From Mechercharimyces sp. CAU 1602 (GTDB lineage Bacteria; Bacillota; Bacilli; Thermoactinomycetales; JANTPT01): a stretch of 64,000 nt of DNA. The DNA lies in NCBI RefSeq assembly GCF_024753565.1, contig NZ_JANTPT010000002.1, forward strand, positions 186,001 to 250,000, read 5' to 3'. How positions within the stretch are numbered: the first letter of the stretch is position 1; each line of letters starts with the position of its first letter. This document shows positions 38,061-45,618 of the stretch, one piece after another. A program made the translations under genes and the position numbers. The notes beneath the pieces were generated by a model. The model ran no database searches, had not been told where the DNA came from, and saw only the letters and a program-made list of their open reading frames with translations.

Positions 38061-38127
38061 AAGATCACTCCTCTTGAAATATTTTATTCTATATCAATAT
38101 AAAGGATTATTTTGTTATTCCACGGAT

Positions 38128-38156
38128 ATAATATCCCATATACTCCCACTAGTCAA
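38128..38156 (-). promoter_or_regulatory. Sigma-A promoter of the DCC-sdpABC operon with palindromic operator
   Basis: Minus strand: TTGACT (38156-38151), 17 bases, TATTAT (38133-38128). A 13-bp perfect palindrome GGATATAATATCC (38124-38136) is centred on the -10 box, a natural place for a repressor. No regulator gene such as sdpR is visible in the window. Confidence 0.7.
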
Positions 38157-38307
38157 TACAATTATTTAGAACTATTCAATATTTAATATTAGTAAATATT
38201 TTCTATATTTATTTGTAAGAGGGAGAGTCTTTTTTCATTTCTAAAAGAAAAAATTAGAGATTTCTCTCTCCTATGTACAGTTCTATTTTAGAATTTATAT
38301 CACAGTT

Positions 38308-38350
38308 AAATTCTAAAATATTAGAATTTAATTTGTAACTATGGTATGAT
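38308..38350 (+). promoter_or_regulatory. Plus-strand promoter with TTAGAATTT inverted-repeat operator
   Basis: AAATTCTAA-AATA-TTAGAATTT (38308-38329) is a perfect 9-bp inverted repeat, and a third TTAGAATTT half-site sits at 38288-38296. Downstream TGGTATGAT (38342-38350) is an extended -10 box; the repeat covers the -35 area. Transcription would start near 38357, running into the 36-codon peptide ORF and perhaps adaA. Confidence 0.5.
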
Positions 38351-38441
38351 ATGTCTAACCTTCATTTTAATATAGAGGATCTATTGTTCATTAAGTCTTT
38401 TAGCAGGATGCAATTGAACAGCACGAGGAGAGTGGAATTTT

Positions 38442-38552
38442 ATGATAATAGCTTTTACATCTATAATCAGCATGGTAGTAGACTTTATTCTTACCCCTAC
38501 TTTAATGGTATTGGTAATTATATACTTAACCAAGCAGATTAGAAAAGGATAA
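38442..38552 (+). CDS. Putative 36-residue hydrophobic peptide
   Basis: Below the length of usual gene calls. It begins MIIAFTSIISMVVDFIL, has a membrane-spanning core of about 24 residues and ends with a basic tail (YLTKQIRKG). GAGGAG lies 11 bases before the ATG, a bit far. The layout (single helix, positive C terminus) resembles type I toxin peptides and small holin-like toxins, but I recognise no family. A competing 63-codon frame over the same DNA (38351-38542) has no ribosome site. It lies in AT-rich DNA between the sdp operon and adaA; the rest of 38061-38711 holds the two promoters and, at 38633-38664, a GCTAACC/GGTTAGC hairpin. Confidence 0.4.
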   Translation: MIIAFTSIISMVVDFILTPTLMVLVIIYLTKQIRKG

Positions 38553-38711
38553 TTATATGAACCCTTCACATAGGCTTAGTTTTTTATCTAATACGAGTAT
38601 CGTTGAGTCGCTAGAGTTAACCGCAATCTTGACCAGGCTAACCTTTACTTCTCAAGGGTTAGCTTAATAAATGATATCCATATCCATATCTTTAATAGCT
38701 TGGGGGTGACC

Positions 38712-39278
38712 ATGATAAACGCGGACTCTTCTATAAACATTCCTTCGTCTTACTGGAGGGCAATTATAAAAAATGACGCCAATTTTGATGGGAAGTTTTT
38801 TTATGGTGTAAAGACGACGAAAATTTTTTGCCGTCCCTCATGTAAATCAAAAGAGCCTTACAGAAGAAATGTAGTAATCTTCCAAAGTAAACAGGATGCT
38901 ATTGCTCAACACTTCCGCCCTTGTAAACGGTGTAAACCAGATACCCTCTTGCCTCCAGAAGAGGAAAAGGTCCGAGAAATGTCCCAATGGATTCAAACTC
39001 ACTTCTCCAAACCGATCACCCTAGAACTACTTGCCCAGCAGTATCATACCAGCCCATCTCACTTACAACGCTTATTTAAAAGAATACAAGGAAGAAGTCC
39101 TTTGGAAGAGGTACGCTTCAGGCGCATCGAGAAAGCAAAAGAATTGCTCACTCACACGGATCTTAGCGTAACCGACATCGGACTGGAGGTTGGTTATACA
39201 CATACCTCCTATTTCATCACAACCTTTAAACGGGCAACGGGACTAACCCCTACTTTCTATCGCAAGAGATTTTTATGA
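38712..39278 (+). CDS. adaA: AdaA-like methylphosphotriester-DNA methyltransferase / transcription activator
   Basis: AdaA removes methyl groups from DNA phosphotriesters to its own Cys and then activates the adaptive response. The N-terminal zinc domain shows FYGVKTTKIFCRPSCKSKEP, with the nucleophilic Cys in FCRPSC, and the second zinc pair PCKRC. Residues ~90-188 are an AraC/XylS pair of helix-turn-helices (ITLELLAQQYHTSPSHLQRLFKR; SVTDIGLEVGYTHTSYFITTFKRATGLTP). The ATG at 38712 follows GGGGGTGACC; an in-frame TTG at 38700 lacks a site. In B. subtilis adaA is followed by adaB, the O6-alkylguanine transferase; here no adaB follows. Confidence 0.93.
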   Translation: MINADSSINIPSSYWRAIIKNDANFDGKFFYGVKTTKIFCRPSCKSKEPYRRNVVIFQSKQDAIAQHFRPCKRCKPDTLLPPEEEKVREMSQWIQTHFSKPITLELLAQQYHTSPSHLQRLFKRIQGRSPLEEVRFRRIEKAKELLTHTDLSVTDIGLEVGYTHTSYFITTFKRATGLTPTFYRKRFL

Positions 39279-39376
39279 GTTCATCAAAATGGAAGCACAA
39301 GAATGTGAAAGCTCTTCCTCTCTAAACACGCTATAATTTCGTGTAAAGCAAGTTCTCCAGGAAAGGAAGCGCTCAT

Positions 39377-40006
39377 ATGCACAAAACGATTAATCCTAAG
39401 ATTTTATATTTTGGAACTCCAGTTGTCCTAGTAAGTACAGTAAATGAGGATGGGACGTTTAATCTCGCCCCCATCTCCTCTGCATGGTGGATGAGTCAAT
39501 CATGTATGTTAGGCATGAGTGGACACTCGCAAACAGTAAGCAATCTTATACGAACAAAGGAGTGTGTATTAAATTTACCTTCTGCAGATCAGGTAAGGGA
39601 GGTAGATCAACTGGCTCTCTTAACAGGTAAAGATCCCGTCCCTCCGTATAAAGAGAAAATCGGATATACATTTGAAGCAGATAAATTTACGAAAGCTAAT
39701 CTCACCCCTCTCCCCGCCCAAAAAGTTCATGCAGCACGAGTAAAAGAGTGTCCTGTCCAACTAGAAGCTACCGTCAGCCATATCCACTCTTTTGCTCAAC
39801 CAAGTGCACTGAAAGCGATCGAGGTGAAAATTGTACGAGCTCATATTGACAACTCCCTTCTAACTGGGGAAGCGAAAGACCATATCGATCCTCACAAGTG
39901 GCGGCCTTTAATAATGAGCTTTTGTGAGTTCTTCAGCCTCAGTGAACAGCTCCATCCTTCTCGCTTAGCAGAACCTTTCTTGTCGCAATATACCCATAAA
40001 TCATAA
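39377..40006 (+). CDS. Flavin reductase-like domain protein
   Basis: A 209-residue protein of the flavin reductase/NtaB-DIM6 type, which bind FMN and either reduce free flavin or act as flavoenzymes. The N-terminal sequence (KILYFGTPVVLVSTVNEDGTFNLAPISSAWW) matches the FMN-binding split-barrel start, with NLAPISS as the usual phosphate-binding segment. ATG is preceded by GGAAGCGCTCAT. It stands about 100 bases after adaA and has its own terminator. Substrate unknown. Confidence 0.88.
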   Translation: MHKTINPKILYFGTPVVLVSTVNEDGTFNLAPISSAWWMSQSCMLGMSGHSQTVSNLIRTKECVLNLPSADQVREVDQLALLTGKDPVPPYKEKIGYTFEADKFTKANLTPLPAQKVHAARVKECPVQLEATVSHIHSFAQPSALKAIEVKIVRAHIDNSLLTGEAKDHIDPHKWRPLIMSFCEFFSLSEQLHPSRLAEPFLSQYTHKS

Positions 40007-40033
40007 AACCCCGCATCTTAGATGCTTCACACT

Positions 40034-40064
40034 GCCAGCCTCTAATTCCTAGTGGCTGGCTTTT
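40034..40064 (+). terminator. Terminator after the flavin reductase-like gene
   Basis: GCCAGCC and GGCTGGC form a 7-bp GC-rich stem with a 13-base loop, followed by TTTT. Confidence 0.75.
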
Positions 40065-40145
40065 GGTATTTCTTTGTCTGACATTCCTCTGACGTATTCG
40101 CTTTATATCCTATAAACGTGAACACAATCCATGGAGGGAACAGCT

Positions 40146-42176
40146 ATGAAACAACTATTCCGAAACCAGTTGCATATTATTTCCTTACTTTCTATCATGA
40201 CCTTATCTTTCTTTCTCACTTTTTATAACATCACACAAGAAGGGTATGCCAACCTTTATTACTCGGCTGCTGTGCAAAGTATGCTGGAGAGTTGGCAAAA
40301 CTTTTTCTTCCTCTCTTTCGATCCTGCAGGGGTGGTTACTGTAGATAAACCCCCCCTAGGGTTTTGGATCCAAACCCTCTTTGCCAAGCTACTCGGATAT
40401 GAGGGATGGGTGATCATCCTTCCCCAAGCATTAGCCGCATCGCTTTCTGTCGGACTCATCTATCTGTTAGTTGCCAAGTGGAGCGGTAAAACAGCAGGCT
40501 TGATATCCGCCCTGCTCTTAGCTCTCACACCCGTTGCTGTGGCCACGGCACGCAATAACACCGTAGATAGTTTACTGGTACTCGTCCTGCTATTGGCAAC
40601 CTGGGCTCTCTTTCGCGCTGTAGAGAAAAACCAATCCAAATGGCTTTTCCTCAGTGCGGTATTGATTGGGCTCGGCTTTAACATCAAAATGCTGCAAGCG
40701 TATATGGTGCTACCCGCCTTTCTCCTCTTTTATCTCATCAGTGCGCGCCACACTCGCGTGAAAAAGGCAGTAAATAGTTTGATCGCTGCAGTATTGGTGC
40801 TGGCTGTCTCCTTTTCTTGGGCACTGACCGTCGATGCGGTTCCTGCTGATGAACGCCCCTATATCGGGAGTTCACAAGATAATACAGTGATGGAGCTAAT
40901 CTTTGGTCATAACGGTATCTCCCGCTGGGCAGGTGGTAATAAAGCGGATGATAGTAACTCTCTACCTGATGACACTATGAAAAACAATTCTAATGAAAAT
41001 TTACCCCCTGCCCCGAATGAGCGCCCATCACCTAGTGAAGGAAATGGCTCTCCACCTGAGCGACCGCAAGCGGGTGCTGATGGAAATGCCTCCCCACCTG
41101 GGCAACCGCAAGCGGGCGCTGATGGAAATAGAGGACCCAGAGAGCAGACAGCCGCTCCAGGGGGACAAAACGAAATCGGTTCACCGGGTCTATTCCGTCT
41201 CTTCGACTCACAGTTAGTCGGGCAAGCAAGCTGGCTATTACCTTTCGTCCTATTCGCTTTAGTCGCTTTAGCAAAAGGGATACGTCGATACAAAGAAACA
41301 TCGTTATCGCATCACTTCACTTTATTTTGGCTCACGTGGCTTATTCCAGCTGTAACCTTCTTCAGTTTCGCCTCCTTTTATCATCGTTACTATCTCGTTA
41401 TGCTAGCACCCGCAATTGCGGCATTAGCAGGTAGTGGATGGGTGGCGATGTGGAAGGAATGGCAGCAGAGGGATTCGTGGCGTGCGTGGCTATTGCCTAG
41501 TGCTGTGATCGTCACCGCTACTGTCCATCTGGCCATTGTTTATCAATATGAAGGGGTTAGTACCTGGCTTTCGCCACTCATTCTTTTCGCTACCATCATA
41601 AGCCTCGTGCTTCTTTTCTATCGTAGCTGGCACGTAAGATGGAAACCAAAAGCTGTGCTTATTCTCACTGTATTAGCACTAAGTATCGCTCCTTTATACT
41701 GGTCGTTTACCCCCATGATATACGGAGGAGCTCTTCTCCCCTACGCGGGGCCAGAACTAGAATATGAGCGCAACAACCAGGGAGGAAGCAACAACGAAAT
41801 CACGGATTATCTTGTTTCTCAGTATGACGAGGGCGAGTATCTGGTATTGGGACAAAGCTCACATGAAGTCTCTTCATTCATCATTGAAACTGGACTGCCG
41901 GCTGTAGCTTATGGTGGTTTTAACGGCGGAGATCAAGCATTAACCTTAACAGAGATTAAAGAACTCGTCGCCACAGGAAAAGTAGAATACGTCCTGCTTA
42001 GTGATGGCGGAAGGAACGGTTCACGAGGAGGAAATCAAGAAATTTCCCAGTGGCTCCAAGCTAACAGTGAACGAGTGGAGTTAGATTCCACACCATCTGC
42101 TGAATCCAATACAGATGAGGCTAATGGTGCCAGGCGTCAATCCTCCCTCTATCGAATTACCGTAACAGACAAATAA
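40146..42176 (+). CDS. PMT-family (ArnT/YkcB-like) membrane glycosyltransferase
   Basis: A 676-residue polytopic protein of the dolichyl/undecaprenyl-phosphate-sugar mannosyltransferase superfamily, which takes sugars from a polyprenyl-phosphate carrier on the outer face of the membrane. The N-terminal YYSAAVQSMLESW and FDPAGVVTVDKPPLGFWIQ segments carry the catalytic acidic residues. Residues ~275-345 form a hydrophilic Pro/Gly/Asn-rich loop with tandem repeats, between the helix core and the later helices. The C-terminal ~140 residues are soluble. The ATG at 40146 is 7 bases from GGAGGG; the upstream ATG at 40131 is less likely. It heads a plus-strand cluster with GT2, GtrA, galU and galE, resembling B. 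subtilis ykcBC. Confidence 0.9.
   Translation: MKQLFRNQLHIISLLSIMTLSFFLTFYNITQEGYANLYYSAAVQSMLESWQNFFFLSFDPAGVVTVDKPPLGFWIQTLFAKLLGYEGWVIILPQALAASLSVGLIYLLVAKWSGKTAGLISALLLALTPVAVATARNNTVDSLLVLVLLLATWALFRAVEKNQSKWLFLSAVLIGLGFNIKMLQAYMVLPAFLLFYLISARHTRVKKAVNSLIAAVLVLAVSFSWALTVDAVPADERPYIGSSQDNTVMELIFGHNGISRWAGGNKADDSNSLPDDTMKNNSNENLPPAPNERPSPSEGNGSPPERPQAGADGNASPPGQPQAGADGNRGPREQTAAPGGQNEIGSPGLFRLFDSQLVGQASWLLPFVLFALVALAKGIRRYKETSLSHHFTLFWLTWLIPAVTFFSFASFYHRYYLVMLAPAIAALAGSGWVAMWKEWQQRDSWRAWLLPSAVIVTATVHLAIVYQYEGVSTWLSPLILFATIISLVLLFYRSWHVRWKPKAVLILTVLALSIAPLYWSFTPMIYGGALLPYAGPELEYERNNQGGSNNEITDYLVSQYDEGEYLVLGQSSHEVSSFIIETGLPAVAYGGFNGGDQALTLTEIKELVATGKVEYVLLSDGGRNGSRGGNQEISQWLQANSERVELDSTPSAESNTDEANGARRQSSLYRITVTDK
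41046..41129 (+). repeat. 42-bp tandem duplication in the PMT gene
   Basis: Two 42-base units encode GSPPERPQAGADGN and ASPPGQPQAGADGN. They lie in the extracytoplasmic-type low-complexity loop. The unit length is a multiple of three, so copy changes keep the frame. Confidence 0.85.
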
Positions 42177-42218
42177 ACCATGGGGGGGACTCCCCCTTTC
42201 TAGAAAGGAGCCATTTCG

Positions 42219-43232
42219 ATGACGGCCACTAGCCTAAAAAAAGAAGAAGAAATCATGTACTCTGTTATCGTCCCGATGTACAACGAGGAAGAAGTAATCG
42301 CCCTCTGTTACGAACGCCTCTGTGAAGTGATGAAAAACGTCGACGCGCCTTACGAGCTCATCTTTGTGAACGACGGTAGTCAAGACCGAACAAAATCCAT
42401 TGTAGAGACACTGTGCACCGCTGATCACCACTTACGCATTATCAATTTTTCTCGCAACTTTGGTCACCAACCCGCAATCACAGCCGGGATGGAGGCAGCC
42501 CGTGGAGAAGCGATCGTTGTTATTGATGCTGACTTACAAGATCCACCCGAACTCATTCTAGAGATGATCGCTAAGTGGAAGCAAGGATATGATGTCGTCT
42601 ACGCAAAGCGCAGAGAAAGGAAAGGGGAGTCTTTTTTTAAGAAGGCGACCGCCGCCCTCTTTTACCGTACACTCCACTTCATGACGGATATCTCTATCCC
42701 TCTCGATACAGGTGACTTCCGTCTGCTCGACCGAAAAGTGTGCGCTGCGCTTACCCTTTGCAAAGAACGAAATCGCTTTGTACGTGGGCTCGTCAGTTGG
42801 GTCGGCTTTAAACAAACGGCTGTCGAATATGAACGACATGAGCGCCATGCAGGACAAACCAAATATTCTTTGAAAAAGATGATACGACTATCTCTTGATG
42901 CTATCACCTCTTTCTCCAATAAGCCGCTCATTTTAGCCATTTATCTAGGTTTTCTGCTCGCAAGTACTGGATTTCTCGCTCTCTTCTATCTCATGTACTT
43001 GAAGTTATTTACGACCCAGGTGATAGCAGGTTGGACCTCGATTATGTCGCTCAACATTATCTTTTTCGGTGTCACCCTATTCATGCTAGGTGTAATCGGG
43101 CAATATATCGCTCGTATCTTTGACGAAGTGCGAGAGCGTCCCCTATATATTATTGAAAGCCAACGAGAAAGGGGCAGGTATCTTGATACGCAACCGGATG
43201 CACTTGTTGCTAAAAACGAAGACAACACTTGA
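42219..43232 (+). CDS. Polyprenyl-phosphate glycosyltransferase, family 2 (YkcC/CsbB-like)
   Basis: A DPM1/GtrB-like enzyme that loads a sugar from a UDP- or GDP-donor onto undecaprenyl phosphate. The GT-A domain has VIVPMYNEEEVIALCYERL, FVNDGSQDRT, FSRNFGHQPAITAGM, and IDADLQDPPELI with the metal-binding Asp residues. Two C-terminal membrane helices (LILAIYLGFLLASTGFLALFYLMYL; IIFFGVTLFMLGVIGQYIARIF) anchor it. 337 residues; ATG 8 bases from AAAGGAG. It overlaps the GtrA gene by about 50 bases. Confidence 0.94.
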   Translation: MTATSLKKEEEIMYSVIVPMYNEEEVIALCYERLCEVMKNVDAPYELIFVNDGSQDRTKSIVETLCTADHHLRIINFSRNFGHQPAITAGMEAARGEAIVVIDADLQDPPELILEMIAKWKQGYDVVYAKRRERKGESFFKKATAALFYRTLHFMTDISIPLDTGDFRLLDRKVCAALTLCKERNRFVRGLVSWVGFKQTAVEYERHERHAGQTKYSLKKMIRLSLDAITSFSNKPLILAIYLGFLLASTGFLALFYLMYLKLFTTQVIAGWTSIMSLNIIFFGVTLFMLGVIGQYIARIFDEVRERPLYIIESQRERGRYLDTQPDALVAKNEDNT

Positions 43233-43644
43233 GCTCTTCCGTTTTACAGTGGTGGGCATACTGAATACCTGCATCGATCTCCTCATCTTTATCTTGCTAC
43301 TAAACTGGTTTTCTTTCCCACCCATATGGGCACACCTATGTGCCTATATGGCAGGAGTGGGTAACAGTTATATCTGGAACAAGCGGTTCACCTTTCGTAT
43401 AAAAGAAGAAGCAATTATATCCAATTCATTTATATACTTCTCTTTATTTCAATTAATCTTACTCACACTATCTACTTTTATTTTAAGTATTCTCCTCCTG
43501 TTAGGTGCTCCATTATATGTCGCCAAGGGAGGCGCTATCTGCATAGGACTCTTGCTTAATTTCATCGGTAGCAAACAATTGTTTCGCTCCGTAACACCAT
43601 ACAACACCCCACCATTGAAAGGAGAAGATAACGATGCGTGTTAA
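43183..43644 (+). CDS. GtrA family membrane protein
   Basis: GtrA-like proteins are four-helix membrane proteins proposed to flip polyprenyl-phosphate-linked sugars to the outer face. LFRFTVVGILNTCIDLLIFILLL begins the domain, then AYMAGVGNSYIWNKRFTF, both typical. The longest frame starts at 43120, but TTG at 43183 stands 8 bases after AAAGGGG; ATG at 43198 is a second choice. About 153 residues. Overlaps both neighbours (GT2 upstream, galU downstream), so the trio is tightly coupled. Confidence 0.88.
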   Translation: MIRNRMHLLLKTKTTLELFRFTVVGILNTCIDLLIFILLLNWFSFPPIWAHLCAYMAGVGNSYIWNKRFTFRIKEEAIISNSFIYFSLFQLILLTLSTFILSILLLLGAPLYVAKGGAICIGLLLNFIGSKQLFRSVTPYNTPPLKGEDNDAC

Positions 43645-44572
43645 AACAGCCATCATCCCTGCTGCAGGTCTCGGCACTCGCTTATTACCAGCCACGAAAG
43701 CTCTACCCAAGGAGATGCTACCCATCGTCGACAAACCGACGATTCAATATATTGTCGAGGAAGCCGTTCAATCAGGAATAGAAAATATTATTATTGTGAC
43801 GGGAAAAGGAAAGAGAGCAATCGAAGACCACTTCGATACTGCCTTTGAATTAGAAACTCGTCTTAAAGCTCATTCCAAGCATAAATTGCTGCAAAAAGTA
43901 CGCCATTCCTCTCAGTTAGCAAACATCTACTATGTCCGCCAAAAAGAGCCACGCGGTTTAGGTGATGCCATCCAATGCGCACAACATTTCATCGAAAACG
44001 AACCCTTCGCTGTGCTGCTTGGTGATGATATCGTACAAGCAGAAAAACCGTGTCTGCAACAACTAATAGAACAATTTGAGCGTGTTAATCGCTCCATTAT
44101 CGGGGTACAACGGGTTCCCGCTCACCAGACACATCGCTATGGTATCATTGCGCCTGCCCCTTCAACAGGTAGCTTACTCAGGGTTGAAGATTGCATAGAA
44201 AAACCAACCTCCCATCCACCCTCTCACATGGCGATCATGGGACGCTACATCTTTACACCAGATATCTTTACGTCCCTTGCACAAACGCCGATAGGAAGGG
44301 GAAATGAAATTCAACTTACCGATGCCATTCGTTTACTGATCGCCACTCAAGATGTATTTGCTTACCCATTCTCCGGAACCCGTTACGATGTAGGAGAAAA
44401 ACTTGGTTTTATCACGACCAATGTGGAGATGGCACTTCAACAACCGGAGTTACGTGACAATCTCCTCCACTATCTACGTCAGCTCCTTCGTACAGAAGAG
44501 CAATCTGCTACCTTATCTACACCCACAAGAACCAAAGTAAGCAAGGAGGAGAATCAGACATGCCCATCTTAA
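43634..44572 (+). CDS. galU: UTP-glucose-1-phosphate uridylyltransferase
   Basis: Makes UDP-glucose from UTP and glucose-1-phosphate. The nucleotidyltransferase signature is IIPAAGLGTRLLPATKALPKEMLPIVDKPTIQYIVEEA, and GRYIFTPDIF and GTRYDVGEKLGFI are also conserved. Length 312; ATG behind GAAAGGAG. It supplies the donor for the GT2 upstream and galE downstream; with the latter it overlaps by 13 bases. Confidence 0.96.
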   Translation: MRVKTAIIPAAGLGTRLLPATKALPKEMLPIVDKPTIQYIVEEAVQSGIENIIIVTGKGKRAIEDHFDTAFELETRLKAHSKHKLLQKVRHSSQLANIYYVRQKEPRGLGDAIQCAQHFIENEPFAVLLGDDIVQAEKPCLQQLIEQFERVNRSIIGVQRVPAHQTHRYGIIAPAPSTGSLLRVEDCIEKPTSHPPSHMAIMGRYIFTPDIFTSLAQTPIGRGNEIQLTDAIRLLIATQDVFAYPFSGTRYDVGEKLGFITTNVEMALQQPELRDNLLHYLRQLLRTEEQSATLSTPTRTKVSKEENQTCPS

Positions 44573-45549
44573 TTTGTGGAGGTTTAGGCTATATCGGCAG
44601 TCATGCAACATGGGCTCTAATTGAGGAGCACGGGGAGGAGGTCGTCGTTATCGATAACTTAGCTCAAGGTCACCTCGCTGCCAACATTGCAGGAGCACAC
44701 CTATATGTAGGTGACTTGGGCGATGAGCAATTGCTCGACACCATCTTTACCACCCACGATATTGAAGCGGTCATTCATTTCGCCGCTTCTTCCCTTGTCG
44801 GAGAAAGTATGATTCATCCATTGCAGTATTACAAAAATAATGTATTAGCCACGTACACTCTCCTTGCAGCGATGCAAAAACACGATGTTCGCAAAATAGT
44901 CTTCTCTTCTACTGCCGCTGTCTATGGTGAGCCTGCATCAATTCCAATAGTTGAAACCACACCCCCTCAACCCCACAATCCTTACGGGGAAACAAAATGG
45001 GCCAGTGAGCGCTTACTCCATTGGTGCGATCACGCTTATGGAATCAAAGCTGTTATCCTTCGCTATTTTAATGTTGCTGGAGCACATGTGAGCGGAAAAA
45101 TCGGAGAAGATCATGAACCCGAATCCCACCTTATCCCCTTGATATTACAAGTTGCCCTCGGCAAGCGGCAAGAAGTAACCATCTTTGGCGATGATCATCC
45201 CACCCCTGATGGTACTTGTATTCGTGATTACATTCATGTGACTGATTTAGTAAATGCTCACTCCTTAGCTCTCGATAAATTACGTCGGGATGAAGAGAGC
45301 GCAACCTACAACTTAGGAAACGGCCAAGGATATTCTGTACAGGAAGTAATCGCAACAGCTCGACGCATCACCACCCATCCCCTTCCAATCGCAAAAGCAG
45401 CCAGGCGTTCAGGTGATCCCGCTATCCTTGTCGCTTCCTCACACAAGGCAGAAAAAGAATTAGGATGGAGCCCGTCACACTCCAGTTTAGAAAATATCAT
45501 CGCCAGTGCCTGGCGCTGGCACTCGCAACATCCTGATGGGTACAAATAA
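44560..45549 (+). CDS. galE: UDP-glucose 4-epimerase
   Basis: A short-chain dehydrogenase-type epimerase that interconverts UDP-glucose and UDP-galactose with bound NAD. The NAD loop is CGGLGYIGSH, the catalytic Ser region FSSTAAVYG, and the Tyr-x3-Lys is in NPYGETKWASE. RYFNVAGA and RDYIHVTDL are typical. Length 329. ATG behind AAGGAGGAG. Last gene of the glycan cluster. Confidence 0.96.
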   Translation: MPILICGGLGYIGSHATWALIEEHGEEVVVIDNLAQGHLAANIAGAHLYVGDLGDEQLLDTIFTTHDIEAVIHFAASSLVGESMIHPLQYYKNNVLATYTLLAAMQKHDVRKIVFSSTAAVYGEPASIPIVETTPPQPHNPYGETKWASERLLHWCDHAYGIKAVILRYFNVAGAHVSGKIGEDHEPESHLIPLILQVALGKRQEVTIFGDDHPTPDGTCIRDYIHVTDLVNAHSLALDKLRRDEESATYNLGNGQGYSVQEVIATARRITTHPLPIAKAARRSGDPAILVASSHKAEKELGWSPSHSSLENIIASAWRWHSQHPDGYK

Positions 45550-45571
45550 ACGGGATGAAGATAAAACAAAC

Positions 45572-45594
45572 GGATGAGACTATGTGTCTCATCC
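45572..45594. terminator. Bidirectional terminator between galE and glyA
   Basis: GGATGAGAC and GTCTCATCC, 9-bp perfect stem, 5-base loop; on the minus strand GTTTGTTTT follows, serving glyA; on the plus strand it follows galE. Confidence 0.8.
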
Positions 45595-45618
45595 GCCGTT
45601 TACATATTATGAGTTTCT

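Noticed and set aside
38351..38542. 63-codon plus-strand frame in the sdp-adaA gap
   Set aside because: No ribosome site and Tyr/Asn-rich AT-driven composition; the overlapping 36-codon frame has a better start context.
40907..41293. Long minus-strand frames inside the PMT gene
   Set aside because: They mirror the GC-rich repeat region of a clear plus-strand gene and have Cys/Pro/Ser-rich, unlikely composition.
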